A stretch of 64,000 bases of DNA from Streptomyces fumigatiscleroticus (lineage in GTDB: Bacteria > Actinomycetota > Actinomycetes > Streptomycetales > Streptomycetaceae): NCBI RefSeq assembly GCF_014647975.1, contig NZ_BMQF01000001.1, positions 620,001 to 684,000 of the forward strand, read 5' to 3'. The notes under the pieces were generated by a model. That model saw only the letters and a list, made by a program, of their open reading frames with translations. It did no database searches and was not told the origin of the DNA. The position numbers were made by a program, and so were the translations under genes. Of the stretch, positions 25,764 through 34,656 are shown in pieces. Numbering within the stretch: position 1 is the stretch's first letter; every line of letters begins with the position of its first letter.

Positions 25764-26465
25764 GTGGACGAGACAGCCCCGCAGAAGGGCACCGTGACGC
25801 AGCGCGCCATCGAGCGGATCAAGGCGATGATCACCGAGGGGGTGCTGGAGCCGGGCCAGCGGCTGCCCACCGAGCGCGACCTGGCGGCGCAGCTGGGCAT
25901 CTCCCGCAGCTCCATGCGCGAGGCGATCCGCGCCCTGACGGTGCTCGGCGTGCTGGAGGCCCGGCACGGCTCGGGCATCTACGTGACCCGGCTGGAGGCC
26001 GGCGACCTGCTGGAGACCTTCGGCGTGGTGGCCGATCTGTCGCGCGGCCCGCGTCTGGTGGAGCTGCTCCAGGTGCGCCGGGTGCTGGAGTCGACGGCGA
26101 CCGCGCTGGCCGCCGCCCGCATCACCCCGGAGCAGTTGGCCGAGGTCGGAAACCATCTGGCGGCGATGAACGCCACCGACGACCCGGAGGAGATCCTCGC
26201 CCACGATCTGGCCTTCCACCGGGAGATCGCGGCCGCCGCCGGGAACGGCACCATGGCCGCGATCCTGGAGGGCCTGTCCTCCCGCACCTTCCGCGCCCGG
26301 GTCTGGCGCGGCTACCAGGAGGAGGGCGCCTTCGCCCGCACCCGCCGCGAGCACGCCGCGATCCACCGGGCCCTTGTCGCCCGGGACCCGGAGGCGGCCC
26401 GGGCGGCGGCCGCCGCGCACGTGGGCGAGGTGGAGGAGTGGCTGCGGGCCCGGCTCACCGGCTGA
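25764..26465 (+). CDS. GntR family regulator, FadR subfamily
   Basis: This 233-aa regulator has an N-terminal winged helix (QRLPTERDLAAQLGISRSSMREAIRAL, about 33-60) and a C-terminal FCD ligand domain. Likely metal/ligand residues lie in HDLAFHREIAAAAGN and EHAAIHRAL. It is divergent from the L-fucose operon with palindromic operators between, so it probably represses that operon and is released by a pathway sugar acid. GTG 25764 follows GGAGGAG. A perfect 14-bp hairpin overlaps its stop. Confidence 0.92.
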   Translation: MDETAPQKGTVTQRAIERIKAMITEGVLEPGQRLPTERDLAAQLGISRSSMREAIRALTVLGVLEARHGSGIYVTRLEAGDLLETFGVVADLSRGPRLVELLQVRRVLESTATALAAARITPEQLAEVGNHLAAMNATDDPEEILAHDLAFHREIAAAAGNGTMAAILEGLSSRTFRARVWRGYQEEGAFARTRREHAAIHRALVARDPEAARAAAAAHVGEVEEWLRARLTG

Positions 26466-26476
26466 GCCGGGCCCGC
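26444..26476. terminator. Terminator overlapping the GntR stop codon
   Basis: GCGGGCCCGGCTCA at 26444-26457 pairs perfectly with 26463-26476 around a 5-nt loop, giving a 14-bp stem that includes the stop codon. It also precedes the end of the convergent alpha-mannosidase gene and may serve both. Confidence 0.85.
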
Positions 26477-26484
26477 ACCCGGGT

Positions 26485-29400
26485 TCAGGCCCGCTCGAGC
26501 CGCAGGGTCATCAGCTGGAACGGACGCAGCCGTACGGCGATCCGGTCGCCGTCGAGCCCGGGCGCGTCCTCCCCGTCCAGCGGGCGTTCCAGCAGGTCCG
26601 TCACCGTCACACCGGCCACGGCGAAACCGGCCGTGAGCGTGGCGGCGGCCCGGCCGCCGTGGGCCTCGTGGAAGCGGACCACCACGTCGCCGCTGCCGTC
26701 GTCGGCCAGCTTCACCGCCGTGATCACCACGGCGTCCTGATCCGCCGTCACCAGCGGCGCGACCTCCCCGCCGCCCGTCAGCCGCCGCCCGGGCAGATTG
26801 ATCCGCCAGCCCTCGCGCACCGCGTCGCCGATGCCCGCACCGGGCACGAGGGCGTGCCGGAAGCGGTGGACGCCCTGGTCGGTCTCCGGGTCGGGGAAGC
26901 GGGGCGCGCGCAGCAGCGAGAGGCGGACGGTCGTGGTCGTGCCCCGGTCGCCGTCGGTGCGCACGGTCCGGGTGACGTCGTGGCCGTACGTGGAGTCGTT
27001 GACGACCGCCACGCCCCAGCCGGGCTCCTCCAGATGCACGAACCGGTGGTTGCAGGCCTCGAACCTGGCCGCCTCCCAGCTGGTGTTGGTGTGGGTGGGC
27101 CGGTGGACGTGCCCGAACTGGGTCTCCGAGGCGTACCGTTCGGCGTGCACGTCGAGCGGGAAGGCGAGCTTGAGGAACTTCTCCGTCTCGTGCCAGTCGG
27201 CCTCGGTCTCCACCACCAGCCGCTTCTCCCCCGGCGGCAGTGACAGCAGCTGCGTGACGCGGGAGGCGCCGAAGGAGCGGACGATCCGCACCGCGTCCCC
27301 GTCGGGGGCGACCTCGTCCGCGCCGGTCAGGTCGGTGACCGTGTTGCGGTAGAACTCGTCGACGTCCCAGGCGTCCCACATGTTCGGCAGGTCGGGGTGG
27401 AGCTGGAGCAGGTTGGCCGCCCGGCCGGGGGCGATCGTCTCGCGGCCGGCGGCGATGTCGTACACGGAGACGACCAGGCCCCGGGCGTCGATCTCCACCC
27501 GCAGCAGGCCGTTGTCCAGGACGTGGCCGCCGTCGGGGCGGGCGGACAGGGTGGTGCGGCCCTCGGTGACGGGGGTGCGCGCGCCGCCCGCGGGGACGCC
27601 GTCGCGCGCGTGCGGGGCGGCGTTGAAGACCAGCTCGGTCGTGCCCTCGCCGGCCAGGGCGCGCTGCGCCGCCCGGATGATCGCCTCCAGCTCCCCGGCG
27701 ATCCGCTGGTAGGTGCGGCGGGCCTCGCGGTGCACCCAGGCGATGGAGGAGCCGGGCAGGATGTCGTGGAACTGGTGCAGCAGCACCGTCTTCCAGATGC
27801 GGTCCAGATCCTCGTACGGGTAGGGGAAGCCGGTACGGACGGCCGCGGTGGCCGCCCACAGTTCGGCCTCCCGCAGCAGGTGCTCGCTGCGCCGGTTGCC
27901 CTGCTTGGTCTGCGCCTGGCTGGTGAGGGTGGCGCGGTGCAGTTCCAGGTAGAGCTCGCCGACCCAGACGGGCGCGTCGGGGTACTCGGCCTCGGCCCGG
28001 GCGAAGAACGCCGCGGGCGTCTCCCAGACCACCCGCGCCGAGCCCTCCAGGTCGCGCAGCCGGGCGGCCTTGGCGACCATCTCGCGGGTCGTGCCGCCGC
28101 CCCCGTCGCCCCAGCCGGTGGGGGCCAGGGAGTGGCGTGCGGCCTTCTTGTCCCGGAAGTTGCGGACCGCGTGCGCGATCTCGCTGCCCCGCATGGAGCA
28201 GTTGTAGGTGTCCACGGGCGGGAAGTGGGTGAAGATCCGGGTGCCGTCGATGCCCTCCCAGCGGAAGGTGTGGTGCGGGAACCTGTTCGTGCGCGACCAG
28301 GAGATCTTCTGCGTGAGCAGGTACTTCGCGCCGGCCGCCCGGATGATCTGCGGCAGGCCGGCCGCGAAGCCGAAGGTGTCGGGCAGCCACGCCTCGTCGT
28401 TCTCGATGCCGAACTCGTCCAGGAAGAACCGCTTGCCGTGCACGAACTGGCGGGCCATCGCCTCCGAGCCGGGCATGTTGGTGTCCGACTCCACCCACAT
28501 GCCGCCGGCCGGCACGAACCGCCCGTCGGCCACCGCCTTCTTCACCCGCGTCCACACCTCGGGCCGGTGCTCCTTCACCCACGCCCACTGCTGGGCCTGG
28601 GACATGGCGAAGACGAAGTCGGGCTCGTCCTCCAGCAGGGCGGTCATGCTGGAGACGGTGCGGGCCACCTTGCGGACCGTCTCGCGCAGCGGCCACAGCC
28701 ACGCCGAGTCGATGTGCGCGTGGCCGACGGCGCTGATCCGGTGCGCGGAGGGCGCGGCGGGGGCGGCCAGCACGTCCGTCAGCCGGGAGCGGGCCCGCTC
28801 GGCCGTGCCGCCCACGTCCTGGAGGTCGATCGCGTCCAGCGCCCGCTCCACCGCCCGCAGGATCTCCCAGCGGCGGGGCGACTGAACCGGCAGCTCGGCC
28901 ATCAGCTCGCCGAGCACCTCCAGGTCGAGCACGAGCTGCCACACCGTCTCGTCGAAGACCGCCAGGTCCATACGGGCGAGGGTGTACTGGGGCTCGCTCC
29001 CGGCGGTCTCCCTGTCGCCGAGCGGGGTGGGCCGGAAGCCGCGGTGTCCCAGGACGACGGGGTTGGACGCGGCCTCGATGTGCAGGCGCACCTCCTCGCC
29101 GCCCCGGACGGGCGCGCCGACGCGCACCCACTGGTTGCGCGGGTTGAGGCCCTTCACCGGAGTGCCGTCGGGCCGGTAGACCAGGCCCTCGCACTGGAAG
29201 CCGGGCATGTCCTCGTCGAAGCCGAGGTCCAGGACCGCCTCGACGGTGCGCCCGGCCCAGCCTGGAGGGACGGTGCCGGTGACGCGGAACCAGCTGGTGC
29301 CCCAGGGAGCGCCCCAGCGGGCGCCCACCTCGATGGGCTCGGGCTCGGCGGCCAGTCCCTCGGCGACCGGCACCGGCTCGCCGGGCGCGTGCCACACCGC

Positions 29401-29499
29401 CACCCGGAGCGGTACGGACTCGGGGTGGACGGCGGGGCGGACGCGCTCGTCGAGGACGCGCTTGAGACGGGCTTCCACCAGGCTGCGGTCGTCATGCAT
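26485..29499 (-). CDS. GH38 alpha-mannosidase
   Basis: This 1004-aa glycoside hydrolase has no signal peptide, so it is cytoplasmic. After an N-terminal lid domain, the GH38 catalytic domain starts near 254 with the zinc motif GHAHIDSAW (H262, D264). The nucleophile is D339 in WVESDTNMPGSE. LHQFHDILPGSS follows, then the middle and C-terminal beta domains. It should release alpha-linked mannose from imported oligosaccharides. It converges with the GntR regulator of the L-fucose operon, which suggests joint use of fucose- and mannose-containing glycans. ATG 29499 has GGAG upstream. Confidence 0.92.
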   Translation of the reverse strand: MHDDRSLVEARLKRVLDERVRPAVHPESVPLRVAVWHAPGEPVPVAEGLAAEPEPIEVGARWGAPWGTSWFRVTGTVPPGWAGRTVEAVLDLGFDEDMPGFQCEGLVYRPDGTPVKGLNPRNQWVRVGAPVRGGEEVRLHIEAASNPVVLGHRGFRPTPLGDRETAGSEPQYTLARMDLAVFDETVWQLVLDLEVLGELMAELPVQSPRRWEILRAVERALDAIDLQDVGGTAERARSRLTDVLAAPAAPSAHRISAVGHAHIDSAWLWPLRETVRKVARTVSSMTALLEDEPDFVFAMSQAQQWAWVKEHRPEVWTRVKKAVADGRFVPAGGMWVESDTNMPGSEAMARQFVHGKRFFLDEFGIENDEAWLPDTFGFAAGLPQIIRAAGAKYLLTQKISWSRTNRFPHHTFRWEGIDGTRIFTHFPPVDTYNCSMRGSEIAHAVRNFRDKKAARHSLAPTGWGDGGGGTTREMVAKAARLRDLEGSARVVWETPAAFFARAEAEYPDAPVWVGELYLELHRATLTSQAQTKQGNRRSEHLLREAELWAATAAVRTGFPYPYEDLDRIWKTVLLHQFHDILPGSSIAWVHREARRTYQRIAGELEAIIRAAQRALAGEGTTELVFNAAPHARDGVPAGGARTPVTEGRTTLSARPDGGHVLDNGLLRVEIDARGLVVSVYDIAAGRETIAPGRAANLLQLHPDLPNMWDAWDVDEFYRNTVTDLTGADEVAPDGDAVRIVRSFGASRVTQLLSLPPGEKRLVVETEADWHETEKFLKLAFPLDVHAERYASETQFGHVHRPTHTNTSWEAARFEACNHRFVHLEEPGWGVAVVNDSTYGHDVTRTVRTDGDRGTTTTVRLSLLRAPRFPDPETDQGVHRFRHALVPGAGIGDAVREGWRINLPGRRLTGGGEVAPLVTADQDAVVITAVKLADDGSGDVVVRFHEAHGGRAAATLTAGFAVAGVTVTDLLERPLDGEDAPGLDGDRIAVRLRPFQLMTLRLERA

Positions 29500-29741
29500 G
29501 CGGGTGCTCCGTGGTCGGGGACGGATGGACGCGGCGTTGCGTACGGCGGTGGAGACGGCGGGGCGGCGGGGCCGACGACGTGTAGTGCCTCCCCACGGCA
29601 CGCGCTTCGAACCCTGCCCGCCGCCCGCCCCGTCCGTGAGCGGCCGGTCGCGCTCTCGACGCGCCGGTGCCCGTCCGGGCAGAGTTCTCCCTGCGTACCC
29701 ACCGGTACGCCCGCTTCCCGCCCATCCTTGAGGAGCCTGTC

Positions 29742-31094
29742 GTGACCAGCTGGGCCGGCCGGAGTGCCGCCGAGATCGCCGCCGCCGTACGGGAGAAGCG
29801 GGTCACGGCCCGCGAGGTGGTGGCCGAGCACCTCGACCGGATCGAGCGGCTCGACGGCCGCGTCGGCGCCTTCCGGACGGTACGGGCCGAGGCGGCGCTC
29901 GCCGAGGCCGACGAGGTGGCCGCACGCGCGGACCTGGCCGGCCTGCCGCTGGCCGGCGTGCCGGTGGCGGTCAAGGACAACCTGGCCGTGCGCGGCGAGC
30001 CGACGCGCCACGGCACCGCGGCGACACCGGACACGCCCGCCGGGGCCGACCATGTCACCGTGGCCCGGCTGCGGGCGGCGGGCGCGGTGGTCGTGGGGCT
30101 GACGAACGTGCCGGAGCTGTGTGTCTTCGGCACCACGGAGGGCGTGTTCGGCACCGCCCGCAATCCCTGGGACCCGTCCCGCTCGGCGGGCGGTTCCTCG
30201 GGCGGCAGCGCCGCCGCGGTCGCCGCGGGCATGGTGCCGATCGCGCTCGGCAACGACGGCATGGGCTCGCTGCGCATCCCGGCGGCCACCTGCGGTCTGG
30301 TCACCCTGAAACCGGGTCACGGGGTGGTGCCCGCGGACATCGGGAACGGCGACTGGTTCGGCATGTCGGAGAACGGGCCGCTGGCGACGACGGTGCGGGA
30401 CGCCCGGCTGATGCTGTCGGTCCTCGCCGGTACCGGGGACGAGGCCGTGGCCGGAAACGCCCGTCCGGCCGGGGCCGGCTCGCTCCGGGTCGCCGTCTCG
30501 CTGCGCAGCCCGCTGGCCGGCATCACCGCGGACAGGCCGTACGCGACCGCCGCGCGGGAGGCGGCCGCGGTGCTGATGCGGGCGGGGCACCAGGTGCGGC
30601 GCGCCGACCCGCCGTACCCGGCGTCGCTCGGTCTCACCGCCCTGGCCCACTGGACGGCGGGCACCCGCGTGGACGCGCGGGGCCTGGACCGGCGGCGGCT
30701 GGCGCGCCGGACCCGGGTGCACGCCGCCGTCGGACGGCCCTTCGTGCGCGCGGTGCGCACGGGGCGGAGCCGGGAGCGGCTGCGCCACCGCCTGGAGCCG
30801 TTCTTCGCCGAGTACGACGTCCTGCTCACCCCGGCGCTCGCCCGGCGCTCCCCCGCGGCCGGGCCGTGGCACGAGCGGGGCTGGCTGCGCAATGTGGCGG
30901 CGAACTCCGCCTGCTCGCCGTTCACGCCGCCGTGGAACCTGACCGGCTGGCCCGCCGTGTCGGTGCCGTTCGGCACCCTGCCCTCGGGCGCGCCCTGCGC
31001 CGTGCAGCTGGTGGGGCGCCCGGGGTCGGAGGCCCGGCTGCTGGCGGTGGCGGAGGACATCGAGCGGCTGCGCCCGTGGCGGCGGTCGTGTTAA
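29742..31094 (+). CDS. Amidase signature family hydrolase
   Basis: This 450-aa enzyme belongs to the amidase signature family (GatA-like fold). The Ser-cisSer-Lys triad is in place: Lys in PVAVKDNL near 77, the first Ser in SAGGSSGGSAAAVAAG near 151, and the nucleophile in GMGSLRIPA near 175. It hydrolyses an amide bond of unknown substrate. The sequence reads GNDGMGS where GTDGGGS is usual, a mild change. GTG 29742 follows GAGGAG. It is followed by an apparently independent gene remnant. Confidence 0.88.
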   Translation: MTSWAGRSAAEIAAAVREKRVTAREVVAEHLDRIERLDGRVGAFRTVRAEAALAEADEVAARADLAGLPLAGVPVAVKDNLAVRGEPTRHGTAATPDTPAGADHVTVARLRAAGAVVVGLTNVPELCVFGTTEGVFGTARNPWDPSRSAGGSSGGSAAAVAAGMVPIALGNDGMGSLRIPAATCGLVTLKPGHGVVPADIGNGDWFGMSENGPLATTVRDARLMLSVLAGTGDEAVAGNARPAGAGSLRVAVSLRSPLAGITADRPYATAAREAAAVLMRAGHQVRRADPPYPASLGLTALAHWTAGTRVDARGLDRRRLARRTRVHAAVGRPFVRAVRTGRSRERLRHRLEPFFAEYDVLLTPALARRSPAAGPWHERGWLRNVAANSACSPFTPPWNLTGWPAVSVPFGTLPSGAPCAVQLVGRPGSEARLLAVAEDIERLRPWRRSC

Positions 31095-31208
31095 GGGGAG
31101 GTTGGGTCCCGTAACCGGCGCGTCCGGCGCCGCGGGTATCCGGCCACGCTGGGCGACCGGCGAGGGCGCACGCCCTGGCCGACGTCTCTGTCGGGCAAGG
31201 AGAGTCCC

Positions 31209-31735
31209 GTGGCCATCGGCGAGGCCTCGGCGGTTCCGCGCCGGCGCTGGAAGGCGCTCGTCGGCGGTTCGGTCGGCAACATGATCGAGTGGTACGACTG
31301 GTTCGTCCACTCGACGTTCTCCGTCTACTTCGCCTCGGTCTTCTTCCCCGAGGGCAACCCCACCGCCCAGCTCCTCGACACGGCGGGCATCTTCGCGGTC
31401 GGGTTCTTCATGCGGCCGGTGGGCGGCCGGCTGCTCGGCCGGGTCGGCGACCGCAGGGGCCGCAAGGCGGCGCTGACCACCACCGTGACCCTGATGTCGC
31501 TGAGCGCGATCCTCATCGCGATCGCTCCGACCTACGCCCAGGTCGGCTACCCGGGCGCGGCCGTCCTGCTGCCGGCGCGGCTGTTGCAGGGCCTGTCGGT
31601 GGGCGGCGAGTACGCCGCCGGCGCCACCTATCCCAGTGAGGCGGCGGAACCCGGCCGCCGGGGCTTCTTCTCCAGCTGGCAGATGGTCTCCATGAAGGTG
31701 GGCCAGCTGATCGGCCTGGGTATGCAGATCGCCCT
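31209..31735 (+). pseudogene. Truncated MHS-family (MFS) organic acid transporter
   Basis: The first 170 or so codons match the metabolite:H+ symporter branch of MFS (KgtP/ShiA-like). Signs are NMIEWYDWFVHSTFSVYF, GFFMRPVGGRLLGRVGDRRGRK (motif A) and LLQGLSVGGEYAAG. Homology stops after about six helices (near 31735). The frame then runs without a stop through 130 bp of lower-GC promoter-like DNA into the hydratase gene. A deletion that removed the second half of the transporter explains this best. A product may still be made but should not transport. Confidence 0.85.
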
Positions 31736-31769
31736 CCGCCCGGCGGCCTGCCCGACTTTTCCAGCCCCC

Positions 31770-31781
31770 ATTGTCAACAAT
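31770..31781. promoter_or_regulatory. Palindrome upstream of the hydratase gene
   Basis: ATTGT-CA-ACAAT forms a perfect inverted repeat at 31770-31781 in a stretch of noticeably lower GC. It resembles a GntR-type operator and marks the original promoter of the hydratase gene, now joined to the transporter fragment. Confidence 0.6.
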
Positions 31782-31865
31782 ATCGTTGGCGGTTACGTTG
31801 AGATCCCGGCGGGCGTCCGAGCCGCAGTGGCCGTCCGCCTGCCCCCACAGCAGTCAGGAACAATG

Positions 31866-32891
31866 ATGATCATCGATTGCCACGGCCACTACACCACCGC
31901 ACCACCGGCCCTGGCGGCCTGGCGGGACCGGCAGATCGCCGGGCTCACCGACCCGGGCGCCGCGCCCTCGCGCGCGGACCTGGACATCAGCGACGACGAG
32001 CTGCGCGAGAGCATCGAGCCGAACCAGCTGCGGCTGATGGACGAACGCGGCATCGACGTGACGATCTTCTCGCCCCGGGCGTCGTTCATGGCGCACCACA
32101 TCGGGGACTTCACCACCTCCGCCGAGTGGGCGTCCCTCTGCAACGAGCTCTGCCACCGCGTCAGCACGCTCTACCCGGAGCGCTTCGTCCCGGCCGCCAT
32201 GCTGCCGCAGTCGCCCGGTGTCGACCCCGCCACCTGCGTCCCGGAGCTCACCCGCTGCGTGGAGGAGTACGGCGCCGTCGCCGTGAACCTCAATCCGGAC
32301 CCGTCGGGCGGCCACTGGACCGCGCCCCCGCTGACGGACCGCTCGTGGTACCCGGTCTACGAGAAGATGGCCGAGTACGACATCCCGGCCATGATCCATG
32401 TCAGCACCAGCGTGAACCCCGCCTTCCACACCACCGGCGCGCACTACCTCAACGCCGACACCACGGCGTTCATGCAGCTCGTCCAGGGCGACCTGTTCAA
32501 GGACTTCCCCACCCTGCGGCTGGTGATCCCGCACGGCGGCGGCGCGGTGCCCTACCACTGGGGACGGTTCCGGGGCCTGGCGATGGCGCTCGGCAAGCCG
32601 GAACTGGAGGAGCACGTCCTGAACAACGTCTTCTTCGACACCTGCGTCTACCACCAGCCCGGCATCGACCTGCTGCTGGACGTGGTCCCCGCCAGGAACG
32701 TCCTGTTCGCCTCGGAGATGATCGGCGCGGTACGGGACATCGACCCCTGCACCGGCCACCACTTCGACGACACACGCCGCTACGTCGAGGCCGCCGAGCT
32801 CCCCGCCGAGCACCGGGCGGCGATCCAGGAGCACAACGCCCGCGCCGTCTATCCGCGGCTCGACGCCCTGCTCGAGCGCCAGGGCCGCTGA
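31866..32891 (+). CDS. Amidohydrolase similar to 4-oxalomesaconate hydratase
   Basis: This 341-aa metal-dependent enzyme matches the LigJ-type 4-oxalomesaconate hydratases of the amidohydrolase superfamily. Signs are the opening MIIDCHGHYTTAP, IPHGGGAVPYHWGRFRG, FFDTCVYHQPGIDLLL and FASEMIGAV. LigJ acts in gallate and protocatechuate 4,5-cleavage, hydrating 4-oxalomesaconate before aldol cleavage. No dioxygenase or aldolase is present here, so the gene looks stranded. ATG 31866 has AGGA about 6 nt before it; ATG 31863 is possible. The gene lies in frame with the truncated transporter, so a fusion protein is also possible. Confidence 0.85.
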   Translation: MIIDCHGHYTTAPPALAAWRDRQIAGLTDPGAAPSRADLDISDDELRESIEPNQLRLMDERGIDVTIFSPRASFMAHHIGDFTTSAEWASLCNELCHRVSTLYPERFVPAAMLPQSPGVDPATCVPELTRCVEEYGAVAVNLNPDPSGGHWTAPPLTDRSWYPVYEKMAEYDIPAMIHVSTSVNPAFHTTGAHYLNADTTAFMQLVQGDLFKDFPTLRLVIPHGGGAVPYHWGRFRGLAMALGKPELEEHVLNNVFFDTCVYHQPGIDLLLDVVPARNVLFASEMIGAVRDIDPCTGHHFDDTRRYVEAAELPAEHRAAIQEHNARAVYPRLDALLERQGR

Positions 32892-32927
32892 CCCCGATGG
32901 CCGGCCTCTCCCCCAGACCCCCCGGGA

Positions 32928-33263
32928 CCGCGTTTCCTTCCCCTGGCCGGTCTGCTGGACCGGCTCGGCGGCTCGCGGAGCCTGGCCGCGGCCGGTCTGG
33001 AACAGGTGGTCCTGCCCACGGGCGCCCACCGCGGGGCGACCGGCACCGCCACCATCGGCGTGTCCAACCTCCTGGTGTGCCGCCCGGACCTGGACGTCAC
33101 CGTCGCCGAGGCGCTGACCCGGCTGCTGGTCCGGGACGCCGGTGCACTGGTGCCCGGGCATGTGGTGGGCACCCAGTTCCTGGACGTGCGCAGTCTGATC
33201 AGCACGGGCTCAGTGGCGCTGCATCCGGGGGCGGTCCGGGCCTACCGCGCGCTGCACGGCTGA
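32928..33263 (+). pseudogene. C-terminal remnant of a TAXI-family solute-binding protein
   Basis: The frame starting about 32928 reads RFLPLAGLLDRLGG and continues to VALHPGAVRAYRALHG at 33263. Its motifs (TIGVSNLLVCRPDLD, LHPGA near the C-terminus) are those of the end of TAXI-type TRAP transporter receptors. Only about 110 of some 330 residues remain, with no signal peptide. An ATG-less short frame from 33006 could be translated, but the gene is clearly broken. Together with the truncated transporter it marks an eroded uptake locus. Confidence 0.75.
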
Positions 33264-33276
33264 CGTGCGGGACGTT

Positions 33277-33759
33277 TCACAGGGCCCGGTACATGACGTG
33301 CAGTCCGACCCGGCCGTGCCGGGGATGGTCGAAGGCGTCCGGCACGGTGCCGAGCACCGTGAAGCCGAGCGAGGTCCACAGCCTCACGGCCGGGTTGGTC
33401 TCGACGACGGCGTTGAACACCATCCCCCGGTAGCCGTCCTTCGCGGCGGCGGCCAGCACATGCTCGGCGAGGGCGCGGCCGACGCCGCGGCCCCCGTGGC
33501 CGGGGTCGACCATGAAGCCGGCGTTGGCGATCCCCGCGGCGGGGCCGCCGTAGTTGGGGGTGACATAGGCGGAGGCGACGACGGCTCCGGCGTCGTCCTG
33601 GACGACGTAGACGCGCTTGGCGGGGTGCATCCACAGGGCCCGGGCGTCCTCCTCGGAGGTGTCCGGGTCCCAGGTGTAGGTCTCACCGGCGGCGACGATG
33701 CGGTGCCAGAAGGGCCAGATGTGCGGCCAGTCGTCGGCGGTCGCTTCCCTGATCAGCAT
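33277..33759 (-). CDS. GNAT family N-acetyltransferase
   Basis: This 160-aa enzyme has the GNAT fold: an N-terminal MLIREATADDWPHIWPFW and the acetyl-CoA loop FMVDPGHGGRGVGRALAEHVL (near 88-108; the loop is R/Q-x-x-G-x-G/A-type). NAVVETNPAVRLWTSLGF follows near 120-137. It should transfer an acetyl group to an amine; the substrate is unknown. The ATG at 33759 is where homology begins. The gene ends 13 nt from the TAXI remnant, convergent to it. Confidence 0.9.
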   Translation of the reverse strand: MLIREATADDWPHIWPFWHRIVAAGETYTWDPDTSEEDARALWMHPAKRVYVVQDDAGAVVASAYVTPNYGGPAAGIANAGFMVDPGHGGRGVGRALAEHVLAAAAKDGYRGMVFNAVVETNPAVRLWTSLGFTVLGTVPDAFDHPRHGRVGLHVMYRAL

Positions 33760-33815
33760 GGGCGTGAGTGTCGCACGCCCATGCCGCCCGCGGTCGCGAG
33801 GGGCCTGCGGCGGGG

Positions 33816-33989
33816 TCAGTCCACGCTGGGCAGGATGTGCGGCTCGGCGAGGTCGTCCTCGTAGCCCGCCAGGCGGATCGGGGCGGAGCGGGCCCACACG
33901 TCGAGGCTGCCGAGCTCTCCGGGCCGGCGGCGCGCCCGCTCCGGGCGTTCCTGGGGGAGCTGTTCGGGTTTTGTCTTCTCCGGTGTCAC
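33816..33989 (-). CDS. Small 57-aa protein of unknown function
   Basis: Translation should start at GTG 33989, because AAGGAG lies 7 nt before it. The product has a charged N-terminal half (TPEKTKPEQLPQERPERARRR) and a C-terminal half of different character (LDVWARSAPIRLAGYEDD...PHILPSVD). There is no signal peptide, no Cys and no membrane helix. The two-part layout is like a RiPP precursor (leader plus core), but no modification enzyme is next to it, so that is only one possibility. I do not recognise the family. About 0.67 kb upstream lies without another gene. Confidence 0.6.
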   Translation of the reverse strand: MTPEKTKPEQLPQERPERARRRPGELGSLDVWARSAPIRLAGYEDDLAEPHILPSVD

Positions 33990-34656
33990 CGCGCACTCCT
34001 TATGTGTCGGGTAACCCTTGGGACGCCGTACATCTTCCTGTCCGTCACTCGGCGCCCGCTCGGGTCTGAGTCGTAGGCCGTCCGGACGCGGTGGCGCCGG
34101 CAACTCGGGCGGGAGCAGGCACTGGTGAAGCGGCGAGTCCCATGACGGACCGTGGGTGTGGGTGGGGCCCGAAGTACTGTCCGTCCGCTCCAGATTAACC
34201 AAATGAGCGGGGCCCTGCTCGATGGGGCTGAAAACGGCGGGTAACCATCGCAAGTCGTTGCGTGTTCGGCCAGTCGGGGTCTGCACATGTTTGTTACACA
34301 TGCTCGGTTCGGGAGCCCTGGTGCGGCCCATTCGCCGACATTACCCGCGCGGCGGCGGCCGTCCTGTGCGGTCCAGGGCCGTCCAGGTGGTCATGGGCCC
34401 GGATCCGGCCGCTCCGGCGGAGCCGACGGCGGGCGGCGCACGGGACCTCCCCGCCGTCCGCCGCACCGGAACGCCGGATTCGGCCCGGTCGCGGCCTTCG
34501 TCACCGGCTCCGCGAACTTGGCCTGATGACAGCGCTTTTGCCCGGTGGGGCGGCGCCGGGGCGCGGTGGCTCAGTTCAATCGCCGTTGGCCGGGCCGCAA
34601 GCCGGCCATGATCTGCTGCCGGACGGCAACGGCTGTCTCGCGGGAGGGACCGGCGC
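33990..34656. other. Long intergenic region, no supported gene
   Basis: About 0.67 kb between the 57-aa gene and the HD-like gene. The left part includes the leader of the 57-aa gene and A/T-richer stretches near 34190 and 34280. Short open frames here differ on every strand and lack ribosome binding sites. Promoters of the two divergent genes are expected in this region. Confidence 0.5.

Noticed and set aside
31209..32891. A genuine bifunctional transporter-hydratase protein
   Set aside because: The joining stretch contains a promoter-like palindrome and a ribosome binding site for the hydratase, and the transporter lacks its second half, so deletion explains the frame better.
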